A stretch of DNA of 23,119 nucleotides, taken from the NCBI GenBank assembly GCA_029856295.1, contig JAHQWS010000271.1, forward strand, positions 1 through 23,119, written 5' to 3'. The position numbers were made by a program, and so were the translations under genes. Source of the stretch: Promethearchaeia archaeon. GTDB lineage: Archaea > Asgardarchaeota > Lokiarchaeia > Sigyniarchaeales > SOKP01. This document shows, in pieces, positions 1 through 7,282 of this stretch (position 1 is the stretch's first letter; each line of letters opens with the position of its first letter). The notes under the pieces were generated by a model. That model was not told the origin of the DNA, did no database searches, and worked only from the letters and a program-made list of their open reading frames with translations.

Positions 1-62
1 ATAAATCTTCATTTTCTTTTAGAACTTACTCTTTTGTAGGAATGAGTTCAAATTAATCAAAA

Positions 63-71
63 TTTATAAAT
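63..71 (+). promoter_or_regulatory. TATA-like box upstream of the first GPH transporter gene
   Basis: TTTATAAAT lies about 83 bases before the ATG at 154, as expected for an archaeal TATA box with a 5' leader of roughly 55-60 bases. There is no strong Shine-Dalgarno motif before the ATG. In DNA this AT-rich, TATA-like words are common, so support is moderate. Confidence 0.35.
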
Positions 72-153
72 TGTTTTCTAACTTATACATAAAAAACACG
101 AATTATAATTAAAAAACTTCTAAAAATTAGTAATTAAGCGAGTAATTATTAAA

Positions 154-1563
154 ATGAGCGATATCAAAGATAGTAATGAAATTTCAGGAATAGGACATTC
201 CAAAAAGATAATGGGGTCTTATAGTATGGGGGAATATGTTTATGAATTTACACAGGGCATTCTTGTATTCATGTTATTCTATTTTTATGAAGTCGAAGTC
301 GGACTAGCGTCATGGATGACTGGATTGGCCTTAGTAATTTATGCTTTATGGGATGCTCTTAATGATCCTTTTATCGGCTACCTATGTGATAAACCGGTTC
401 GTTTTACAAAAAAATGGGGTCGCAGGTTTCCATGGATGATAATTGGATATATCCCTATGCTAATTACATTTCTCCTCATCTTTTTACCGCCCAATGTTAA
501 TGCGCAAGAGCAACCATGGGTTATTTTTGGCTGGCTTGTTTTTACATTATGTCTTTTTGACACTTGTGAGACGATTTTTTCAAATAATTATTTTGCACTA
601 TTCCCAGATAAGTTTAGAGGAAACGAAGAGCGTGTAAAAGCATCGGGCATTTACGTTTTTCTAGGGCTTATTGGAGTTGTTTTTGCTAACCTAATACCAC
701 CATCAATAATTGTGTTTGGAGAAATTGGATCATACACATTAGTGGCTTTGATTTGTGTCATAATTTGTTTCTTTTGCTTTTTTTTAATGCTTCCCGGTAT
801 AAGGGACGATAAAGAGACTGTGGAACAATATCTTTCGATATATAAGACGCAAGAAAAAGAACCATTTTTCAAGACTCTGAAAACGGCTTTTAAGCGAAAA
901 TCTCTCATAGCATTTTTAGCTTTGTTTATGGCTTGGATAACATTAACAGCGATGGTTCAAGCATCCTTTTTATACTGGATTCGATTTATCATACTTGGAG
1001 AAGCTTCTGATGTTCTGTATATAATGGTTATGTTCCTTTTAGGAGTTATAATAGGTATTCCTATATGGTTTAAATATTATAAAATAAAAGGGGAAGATAA
1101 TCGCAAAACGATGATTTATACATCTATTGGCTGTATTTTGATTACTCTTATTCTTAGTTTTGTCACTAATCTAACGGGATTACTAATTATAATATTCATC
1201 TGGGGAATAGCGATTGGAGGTTTTTGGGTGATTTATATTCCCACTTATAGTGATGTAATTGATGAATCGATATCTATTACTGGAACTCGGCGAGAAGGAT
1301 TTTACTCGGGATTGAGAAGATTTATGAGTAATTTATCAAGGGTAATCATAGCAGTTTTATTTGCAACTGTGCATGAACTCACAGGCTTTGTCGAAGTTGC
1401 AGAAGAACAAACTCCATTAGCCAATATTGGAATTTTACTCCTCTTTGGAGTGATACCTGCTATTATCATGACCATTGGATTAATAATTTTTTGGAAATTT
1501 TACGATATCACGCCAGAGAAGTCAAAGATCATCAGAGAAAAATTGATGAAACTCAAAATATAA
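154..1563 (+). CDS. GPH-family (MelB-like) sugar:cation symporter, MFS
   Basis: A 469-residue integral membrane protein with about 12 hydrophobic segments. It matches the glycoside-pentoside-hexuronide:cation symporter family (MFS_2, MelB/XynB/UidB-like). The segment around residues 60-100 has the family signature: ALWDALNDPFIGYLCDK, then a basic loop ending in KKWGRRFPW. Aspartates D67 and D71 sit where MelB-type carriers hold the coupling cation. The family imports sugars, sugar acids or glycosides with Na+ or H+; the substrate cannot be read here. It has a paralogue at 20821-22221 with the same loop and the same C-terminal ITPE motif. The next gene encodes an enolase-superfamily enzyme, so uptake of a sugar acid or uronide is an attractive but unproven guess. 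A T-rich tract follows the stop codon. Confidence 0.85.
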   Translation: MSDIKDSNEISGIGHSKKIMGSYSMGEYVYEFTQGILVFMLFYFYEVEVGLASWMTGLALVIYALWDALNDPFIGYLCDKPVRFTKKWGRRFPWMIIGYIPMLITFLLIFLPPNVNAQEQPWVIFGWLVFTLCLFDTCETIFSNNYFALFPDKFRGNEERVKASGIYVFLGLIGVVFANLIPPSIIVFGEIGSYTLVALICVIICFFCFFLMLPGIRDDKETVEQYLSIYKTQEKEPFFKTLKTAFKRKSLIAFLALFMAWITLTAMVQASFLYWIRFIILGEASDVLYIMVMFLLGVIIGIPIWFKYYKIKGEDNRKTMIYTSIGCILITLILSFVTNLTGLLIIIFIWGIAIGGFWVIYIPTYSDVIDESISITGTRREGFYSGLRRFMSNLSRVIIAVLFATVHELTGFVEVAEEQTPLANIGILLLFGVIPAIIMTIGLIIFWKFYDITPEKSKIIREKLMKLKI

Positions 1564-1592
1564 ATTTTTTTTATTTAGTTTTTTTATTAAAA
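1564..1592 (+). terminator. T-rich tract after the GPH gene
   Basis: Several runs of five to eight T follow the TAA stop directly. Archaeal transcription often ends at such T tracts without a hairpin. The call rests on composition and position only. Confidence 0.4.
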
Positions 1593-1631
1593 AATTAGAA
1601 AACTTAACCTAGTTTTATGAAAGGTGATAAA

Positions 1632-1712
1632 ATGAAAGAAGGTGACCCTGTAATTCCTACAAATTTATTACAGGGTAGTATCTTATTTTTTGCTTTATGC
1701 TGTTTGATGTAG
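1632..1712 (+). CDS. Possible small ORF (26 aa) with a good ribosome binding site
   Basis: AAGGTGAT lies three bases before an ATG, a strong archaeal Shine-Dalgarno arrangement. It opens a 26-codon frame beginning MKEGDPVIPTNLL and ending in a hydrophobic stretch (ILFFALCCLM) before TAG. The frame contains the inverted repeat at 1645-1676. It could be a leader peptide, a small membrane peptide or the broken start of a former gene. I do not recognise it. Confidence 0.25.
   Translation: MKEGDPVIPTNLLQGSILFFALCCLM
1644..1677. repeat. 10-bp perfect inverted repeat (hairpin)
   Basis: ACCCTGTAAT at 1645-1654 pairs perfectly with ATTACAGGGT at 1667-1676, leaving a 12-base loop. It is GC-richer than its surroundings and lies between the transporter and the enolase-superfamily gene. 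It could be an RNA hairpin (terminator or stabiliser) or an operator. There is no poly-T run directly after it, although ATTTTTT follows within 10 bases. Confidence 0.55.
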
Positions 1713-1836
1713 ACCTCGCCAATTTCGTTAATTAATAACAGAAATTTTCGAGAATTGTTCAGCAGAATTGATAGAAAAATCTTTTATATTTAAAAAACAA
1801 TAATAATCAATTTACTAATATATCGATTTGATTAAT

Positions 1837-3006
1837 ATGAAAGAAAAAATTGTTAGGGTTGAGCTGACTCCTTTGTATGTTCCTTTTAAAGAGATCGCAA
1901 CAAAGGCAATGGGAGAAAGCGAAGGCGGTATAGGGATGGTACATCCTTCTGAAGAAGAGTGGCTTGGCGCAGATTTTGTTATCGCAAAATTAATTTCTAA
2001 TGAGGAAAATGTGGGATTAGGGGAATCGTCTATATGGTTACCTGAAAGTGGAATAACTCCAGGTCAAGTGATAGATATTATTAAAAGAGGATTAGCAAGG
2101 TATGTAATAGGCGAAAGTCCTTTTAATATTGGAAAAATCAATCAAAAAATGGATAATAATGTAGCTCGAAACGAACAAGCTAAAGGAGTATTAGATATGG
2201 CATGTTATGACCTTATGGGTAAAATAACGGGCCTTCCAGTTTGCTGTCTAATAGGTGGTCAAAATGTGGATGAAATACCACTAGCCGCCCTCATACCCCT
2301 TGGATCTCCTACGTTAATGAGGGGGTTGGTTAGAAGCTATTACAAAAAAGGATTTCGAACTTTTAGGTTGAAACTTGGACTAAGTATTCAAAAAGATGTA
2401 GAGATTTGTCAGAAAATACGGCGCGCGCTCGGAGATGAGATTAGACTGCGTGTTGATTATAATCAAGCATATACTCCTTCTGAAGCGATCAAAGCAATCA
2501 AAGCTATAGAGCCTTTTAGTATTGATTTTGCAGAACAACCCGTTCGCACTGATGATTACCTAGGCATGGCACATGTGCAAAATAGAGTGGATACACCATT
2601 AATGAATCATGAAGGTTTTTTTTCTTTAAGAGATTTTATTACTCTAGTCGAGTTGGGAGCTGTTCGAGTCCTTGGGATACAATCAGATCGCCCAGCTGGA
2701 GTTACTAAAGCGCTTAAAGCAATAGATTATGCAAGATGTAGAGGTTTGGAAGTTATGATACATAAAGAACCACTAGGAATAGCCTCTGCCATGCTCATAC
2801 ATCTTCATGCAGGACGATATTATTCAATTGATCATGCCACTGAACTTTTTGGCCAGGAAATGATGGAAGACGATCTGATTGTCAAGCCCCTTGATTATAG
2901 TGGAGGAACGGCTAAGTTACCTGAGGGACCGGGCTGGGGTATAGAACTTGATGAAAAAGCATTACAAAAATATGCAACAGGTCCAACAGTTACTATAGAG
3001 AAATAA
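1837..3006 (+). CDS. Enolase-superfamily (mandelate racemase/muconate lactonizing) enzyme
   Basis: A 389-residue protein with the N-terminal capping domain followed by the TIM-barrel domain of the MR/MLE group. The family abstracts a proton alpha to a carboxylate, for example in sugar-acid dehydration, epimerisation or cycloisomerisation. Barrel motifs visible: RLKL (K179), VDYNQ (metal ligand D207), FAEQP (metal ligand E233), NHEGF (probable third ligand E259) and HKEP (H309). The lysine usually seen on the sixth strand of MLE-like members is not obvious, since the segment reads SDRPAGV, so reaction type is open. I chose ATG at 1837 over the TTG three codons earlier because MKEKIVRVELTPLYVPF is a typical start for the family. 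Its neighbour is a GPH transporter, which fits uptake and catabolism of a sugar-derived acid. Confidence 0.8.
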   Translation: MKEKIVRVELTPLYVPFKEIATKAMGESEGGIGMVHPSEEEWLGADFVIAKLISNEENVGLGESSIWLPESGITPGQVIDIIKRGLARYVIGESPFNIGKINQKMDNNVARNEQAKGVLDMACYDLMGKITGLPVCCLIGGQNVDEIPLAALIPLGSPTLMRGLVRSYYKKGFRTFRLKLGLSIQKDVEICQKIRRALGDEIRLRVDYNQAYTPSEAIKAIKAIEPFSIDFAEQPVRTDDYLGMAHVQNRVDTPLMNHEGFFSLRDFITLVELGAVRVLGIQSDRPAGVTKALKAIDYARCRGLEVMIHKEPLGIASAMLIHLHAGRYYSIDHATELFGQEMMEDDLIVKPLDYSGGTAKLPEGPGWGIELDEKALQKYATGPTVTIEK

Positions 3007-3079
3007 TGGTAAATTCATTCGCTAAATTATCGTATAAACCAAGAACTTCGATTTTAATTTCTTTTTTCTTTATTTGCGA

Positions 3080-3240
3080 TATAAATCGATTAATTCCTAT
3101 ACTTTGTGTATAGAAAAAAAAACGAAAATGTTACAAATTATATAAAATTGCAACTTGGAGGCGTAGATCCTAATTATATTAATCAATCAAGAAAAAAAAG
3201 ATTCAAACATACAAAAAATATAGGAATTAGTCTATAAATC
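3080..3240. mobile_element. MITE-like non-coding element, 14-bp inverted ends, 8-bp target duplication
   Basis: The left end GATTAATTCCTATA (3088-3101) and the reverse complement of the right end (3219-3232) match at 13 of 14 positions. The ends are flanked exactly by a perfect 8-bp direct repeat, TATAAATC, at 3080-3087 and 3233-3240. The 145 bp between the direct repeats has no ORF. Inverted ends plus an exact-abutting target duplication is the signature of a transposase-mobilised miniature element. An 8-bp duplication is seen in several IS families, but I cannot assign one. No partner transposase lies in the window. Confidence 0.6.
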
Positions 3241-3310
3241 ACTCTTTTTTATAATAAAGTAAAAGAAGATATTAATTTTCGAGTAATAAAACTGAATCTT
3301 ATTTTATAAA

Positions 3311-3350
3311 AAATAATAAAAAATAATAAACAATAATAAACAATAATTTA
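3311..3350 (+). repeat. 10-bp tandem repeat, four copies
   Basis: Four consecutive 10-mers: AAATAATAAA twice, CAATAATAAA and the degenerate CAATAATTTA. They lie 57-96 bases upstream of the acyltransferase start. A 10-bp period is close to one helical turn. It may be only slippage in AT-rich DNA or a curved upstream promoter region. Confidence 0.6.
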
Positions 3351-3406
3351 AAAATATGATATATTAAACATTTTATTTGAACATATGGATAGGATGGTAA
3401 AGTAAA

Positions 3407-4618
3407 ATGACAGAAAATAACAAAAACATCGAAGAAAATATTGAAAATATACCAGTTCGTCGTAATGATATAGACGCATTACGAGTATTTGCCACAATAT
3501 TAACAATATTTTTTCATACAGCGTTCCTTTTTACTTGGGGTACGGGTTATTTTATTCAAAATGAAGAGTTAAGTGTCGAATTGTTATTCGTCATTTTGTT
3601 TATCGATATATTTCATATGCCCCTTTTTTTCTTTTTAGCGGGAATGAGTACATCTTATTCTTTGAATTTTCGGACTGGTACGGAATATTTAAAGGAACGC
3701 GTTAAAAGGATAGTCATCCCATTAATTTTCGGAATATTCATAGTTATCCCACCTATAGTTTATTTCGAGCGACTTGCGTGGTGGAGTGACACAAGATATA
3801 ATCAAGAAAACTTTAATGGGACGTTTATTGAATTTTACCCTCTTTATTTTGAGATAGGAACTATTGATTGGTATCACCTGTGGTTTATTGCGTATTTAAC
3901 TCTATTCTCGCTGGTGGCACTACCCCTATTTTTAAGATTTAAAAAAGATAAGGGAAAGCAGCAAATCTCTTCAATAGCAAACAATTATGGGAAAGGAAAA
4001 AAGATTTTTCTATTTGCCTTACCATTAATAATAATAAACGTTAGCCTCAGATGGATCTTTCCTGGTTATAATAAATACATCATAGATGATTTGGCACATG
4101 TGTTTTTCTATCTTACAATCTTTATATTTGGTTTTTTAATTATAAGGGATATTCGTTTCGAGAACTCGATTGATAGTAATAAAAAGTTAGCTCTAGTACT
4201 ATCGATTATCACTTCGTGCTTTTTCTTAATCTTGTTTTTTCTTATAATAATAATTCCAATGCAGGGGATAATCTTATTGGTGTGGTATGTAACATATTAC
4301 ACACTTTTTTCATTTAGTAGTTGGTGTTGTTTGATTGCTATTTATGGTTATGGGAGGAAATACTTGACCAAACAAAACTCTTTAATAACCTACCTTAGTA
4401 AAATCGTTTTACCTATGTATATCATACACCTGACAGTAATAATTATGATTGGATTTTATGTACTTCAATGGGAAGTAATTTGGGGAATTAAATTTCTAGT
4501 TATTTCCACCTCATCGCTGTTCATAATTATTTTACTATGCGAATTAATCAAAACAAACAACGTAACCCGATTTATATTTGGCATGAGAACAAAAGTGAAG
4601 AAGGAAGAAGTTAAATAA
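3407..4618 (+). CDS. Acyltransferase-3 family membrane protein
   Basis: A 403-residue protein with about ten hydrophobic helices. It begins with the acyltransferase-3 signature RRNDIDALRVFATILTIFFH. The family's conserved histidine is H37 (FFHTAF), followed by a second segment, MPLFFFLAGMSTSYSL. The family moves acyl groups onto sugars, glycans or lipids at the membrane, as in O-acetylation (OafA) or glucan succinylation (OpgC/MdoC). Layout and the long C-terminal helical part resemble the OpgC-like branch. The acceptor is unknown. A Shine-Dalgarno-like GGATGG precedes the ATG. It faces the next gene tail to tail. Confidence 0.85.
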   Translation: MTENNKNIEENIENIPVRRNDIDALRVFATILTIFFHTAFLFTWGTGYFIQNEELSVELLFVILFIDIFHMPLFFFLAGMSTSYSLNFRTGTEYLKERVKRIVIPLIFGIFIVIPPIVYFERLAWWSDTRYNQENFNGTFIEFYPLYFEIGTIDWYHLWFIAYLTLFSLVALPLFLRFKKDKGKQQISSIANNYGKGKKIFLFALPLIIINVSLRWIFPGYNKYIIDDLAHVFFYLTIFIFGFLIIRDIRFENSIDSNKKLALVLSIITSCFFLILFFLIIIIPMQGIILLVWYVTYYTLFSFSSWCCLIAIYGYGRKYLTKQNSLITYLSKIVLPMYIIHLTVIIMIGFYVLQWEVIWGIKFLVISTSSLFIIILLCELIKTNNVTRFIFGMRTKVKKEEVK

Positions 4619-4619
4619 C

Positions 4620-4637
4620 TTTCTTAAAGTTAAGAAA
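4620..4637. repeat. 18-bp perfect palindrome just after the acyltransferase stop
   Basis: TTTCTTAA-AG-TTAAGAAA starts one base after the TAA stop codon. Arms are 8 bp around a 2-bp centre, so as RNA it folds poorly (tight loop). As DNA it is a symmetrical site. With the hairpin at 4694-4715 it fills the space between two convergent genes. Confidence 0.5.
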
Positions 4638-4693
4638 ATGCTAATAAATGCTTATTTCCTAAGTTAACATTTTTGAGATATCGTTTAGCAATT

Positions 4694-4715
4694 TCTAGGC
4701 ATTTAAAAGCCTAGA
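4694..4715. terminator. Hairpin between convergent genes, likely bidirectional terminator
   Basis: TCTAGGC (4694-4700) and GCCTAGA (4709-4715) form a perfect 7-bp stem with an 8-base loop. It lies just before the stop codon of the minus-strand gene and 76 bases after the stop of the plus-strand gene. A run of five T follows on the + strand at 4723-4727, inside the end of the opposing gene. Confidence 0.5.
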
Positions 4716-4718
4716 GAA

Positions 4719-5645
4719 TTAGTTTTTATTCTGATATAAAATACTTTTTTTTACCATTCGAGAAGGTTTATACGATTCTTTTGCTCTTCTTAGACCATGT
4801 AACCCCAGGTCTTGCTCTCTATTAACAAAAATAGCATTATCACAGCATTTCTTCAAAAAAAAGTTGTTTATAGCTTGATAAGAGCCCTCATACTCCATAT
4901 GGGCTTTTTCAATATGAATTACTAACGTATTGGGATTTAGCATTTCGCCAAAAGTATACGCAGCACAATTATTATCAACACAAATTATACCTCCTCTATA
5001 TTTCAATTCACTAAAATTATCCAAAGCTTCATTAATGGCAATATTTTCATCCGCTAAGCTTTCATCTTCCTCGCAACCTCGCATTATACACCACTCAAGC
5101 TGAAGTTCTTTGCATTTATCAATCCAATCATCTGATAATAGATTAAACTCATAATTATAACTCTCTAAGAACTTATTCAACCATCTTCGGTTTTGCCGAT
5201 GTTTATTTCCCGTTAAATTGATTATTGCCTCCTTATCGTAAACGTAATCCCAATTATTCCGATCTTCTAGAATCTCGATGTTTAAATCGTTTAATGCATC
5301 ATTATCATTGATCTTTTCAGTAATAACTTCGGGTACTCGATGTATTTCTATATCTTTTACAGCATCAAAAAGTTCTCTTATAATTTTACTTGGGTTTTGC
5401 CCTATTGGAGGTAATAAAAACACATTATCTGGATTTATAGCACAGGTATTATATTTCTTAAAATAGTTCTCCGAGAAAATTATCAGATGATTTTTCCACT
5501 CAGTAAACAAAAAATCATAATGATTTCGCCATATGAAGAGATTGGTAAAAGTTAATTCAGAAATTTCAGGGGGAAATTTCTTAAAATAGTCATCAAACAA
5601 AGGTTTATCTTTTATCTCTATAGGTTTTGCACTGCTTAAATCCAT
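4719..5645 (-). CDS. DUF2156 (LPG-synthase C-terminal, GNAT-like) protein
   Basis: A 308-residue soluble protein. The N-terminal part (PPEISELTFTNLFIWRNHY, residues 24-43) and the C-terminal part (IHIEKAHMEYEGSYQAIN, then VNREQDLGLHGLRRAKESY) are typical of DUF2156 proteins. Their fold is a double GNAT domain related to the C-terminal domain of phosphatidylglycerol lysyltransferase (MprF). That family transfers aminoacyl groups, but archaeal stand-alone members are uncharacterised, so acyl/aminoacyl transfer is only an inference. There is no membrane segment. The promoter region carries a palindrome next to a TATA box (see 5712-5734). Confidence 0.75.
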   Translation of the reverse strand: MDLSSAKPIEIKDKPLFDDYFKKFPPEISELTFTNLFIWRNHYDFLFTEWKNHLIIFSENYFKKYNTCAINPDNVFLLPPIGQNPSKIIRELFDAVKDIEIHRVPEVITEKINDNDALNDLNIEILEDRNNWDYVYDKEAIINLTGNKHRQNRRWLNKFLESYNYEFNLLSDDWIDKCKELQLEWCIMRGCEEDESLADENIAINEALDNFSELKYRGGIICVDNNCAAYTFGEMLNPNTLVIHIEKAHMEYEGSYQAINNFFLKKCCDNAIFVNREQDLGLHGLRRAKESYKPSRMVKKSILYQNKN

Positions 5646-5711
5646 GTTTAAATTAAAATATAGAAGGATTTAAAAGCATTATGCTTGTATTTTGAAAATT
5701 TAATCTCATTC

Positions 5712-5734
5712 ACTCTTGAAGAGTTTAAATATTT
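5712..5734 (-). promoter_or_regulatory. TATA box with abutting palindrome (candidate operator) for the DUF2156 gene
   Basis: On the minus strand AAATATTTAAA (5724-5734) is a good TATA box about 80 bases before the ATG. Directly downstream lies the 13-bp palindrome ACTCTT-C-AAGAGT (5712-5724), between TATA and the expected transcription start. Archaeal repressors often bind there. With a 1-base centre it is a poor RNA hairpin, which favours a protein site over a terminator. Confidence 0.4.
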
Positions 5735-5746
5735 GCATAAGGAGTT

Positions 5747-7162
5747 TTATTCAATATATCTAATTAAATGATCTTTTATTTTTTTATATTTTCTGAGACT
5801 TTCTACTAATTTATTACCATATAGAGCATCTAATCCTTCTTTGTTCAATTTTTCTATAATAAGTTTTAACTCTTCGAATTTCTCATTAGTAATTTTTTGA
5901 TTTTCAATGTCGTTTTTGATTTGTGTTAAAATCTCTGAATATTTATCCATTAAATCAATTCGATTAAGTGATCTTGATAATTGAATAATTTTTTCACAAA
6001 AACCCAAAGCGACATCTAAATTATTGTTTTCTCTTTCTGTGGTTATTTTTAATTCTAACTCCTCTAATTCAGTTAAAAATTTATTATGTTGTTCCGCAAC
6101 ATTAATAATCCGCTTTTGAATCCTCTCTGAAATAAATTGGTATTTTTGTATTAAATCATCATTTTCCAATGTTATTGAAATCTGAAGGCATTTTTCGCTG
6201 TAATTCAAAGCCACTTCTAGTTTATCATTGGCAAGAGTAAATTCTATTTGTTCATCTAATTCTTTTAATTCTGTCATTAACTCTTTGTCTTTATCTTCTA
6301 GAATTATTTTCTCATTCTTAAGCTGGTCTAAAATTTGATTATATTTTTCAATTAAGTCAATTTTTTCATTCGATTTCGCAATTTGAATTATTTCTTTACA
6401 GTATGTAATTGCTGCAGTTAGATTTTTACGTTCGCGATTTTTATTCATTTGAGTTTCTAAATTAAGAATTTTTTCATAAGCCATTTCGCGTTTTTCCTTG
6501 TCTGCAATCATTTCATTCATGATTCTATTTGTAATTTGATTATATTTTTCCATGAGGTCAGTTCTATTAATGGTATTCGAAATCTCTATTATTTCATCGC
6601 AGTCTTTTAAGGCTTCATTAATAGTATTATTTTCTCTATGAATCGATAGGCTTTCAACTAAATGATCTAATTTTTTGTTATAATTTTCCTCTATAATAGT
6701 GATTTCTTCTTTTACTTCTGATAATTCTTCCATATATATGGGGATATTTATTTGTTTAGCTAATTTGGTTGCAGAATCTAGCTTTACTACAGCAACCTTT
6801 AATTTAAGCTTTTCTCTAAGATTATCGACTTCACTTAAGGCCTTTTTCATTCTTTCAATATCGACCGAATGGAATTTTTCTTTCAGAAAAATAAATTTAT
6901 AGTCATAGCGTTTTTGCTTGTCATTAATCAGCAGACAGGTACTTATAATTATGTTTCTATTAGAATCTCGCCAAGATGATAAATTATTTCTAAAACCAGA
7001 CGTCTTAATTTTTTTTGTAGCATCAATCCTCTCAATTTTTTCCACAATTCGTTCCTTAAAATCTTTTTCAAAATGTTTAAGAATAAAATTTCTTAATTCT
7101 TCCTGTCTTCCCGCAAAAACATCCTTGAATTTAATAAATACTCTATTAATTTGTTGGACCAT
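5747..7162 (-). CDS. Helical repeat protein with four 67-residue repeats; unknown function
   Basis: A 471-residue, lysine- and glutamate-rich protein. Four repeats align with an exact 67-residue period, marked by EKYNQI, EKYNQI, QKYQFI and DKYSEI. Each contains a core like ALxxCxEIIxIxxxxxxxDLxEKY followed by a coiled-coil linker. A fifth, shortened unit closes the protein. The repeats look like TPR-type helical hairpins joined by coiled coils, a scaffold for protein binding. The N-terminal 145 residues are a separate domain ending in VAVVKLDSATKLAKQINIPIY, which is reminiscent of restriction-endonuclease-like folds, but I see no complete catalytic motif. ATG at 7162 is preferred over GTG at 7171 because GAGTGAT sits four bases before it. 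Confidence 0.65.
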   Translation of the reverse strand: MVQQINRVFIKFKDVFAGRQEELRNFILKHFEKDFKERIVEKIERIDATKKIKTSGFRNNLSSWRDSNRNIIISTCLLINDKQKRYDYKFIFLKEKFHSVDIERMKKALSEVDNLREKLKLKVAVVKLDSATKLAKQINIPIYMEELSEVKEEITIIEENYNKKLDHLVESLSIHRENNTINEALKDCDEIIEISNTINRTDLMEKYNQITNRIMNEMIADKEKREMAYEKILNLETQMNKNRERKNLTAAITYCKEIIQIAKSNEKIDLIEKYNQILDQLKNEKIILEDKDKELMTELKELDEQIEFTLANDKLEVALNYSEKCLQISITLENDDLIQKYQFISERIQKRIINVAEQHNKFLTELEELELKITTERENNNLDVALGFCEKIIQLSRSLNRIDLMDKYSEILTQIKNDIENQKITNEKFEELKLIIEKLNKEGLDALYGNKLVESLRKYKKIKDHLIRYIE

Positions 7163-7282
7163 TATAATCACTCAACACTATGCTAGAGGGTTAAGTACCT
7201 TTTATTTATTTCTCTAACTAATAATTAATAATTGGAAATAATAAAATGAACAAAGAAAATAAAAAAAAATATTATATTAAGA

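Larger units (their letters stand above)
3007..3406. other. 400-bp intergenic region: MITE-like element plus 10-bp repeats, no gene
   Basis: I see no credible coding frame. The region holds the inverted-repeat element at 3080-3240, a short 10-bp tandem repeat at 3311-3350, and then the promoter region of the acyltransferase gene. The Shine-Dalgarno-like GGATGGTAAAG lies just before the ATG at 3407. Confidence 0.7.
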
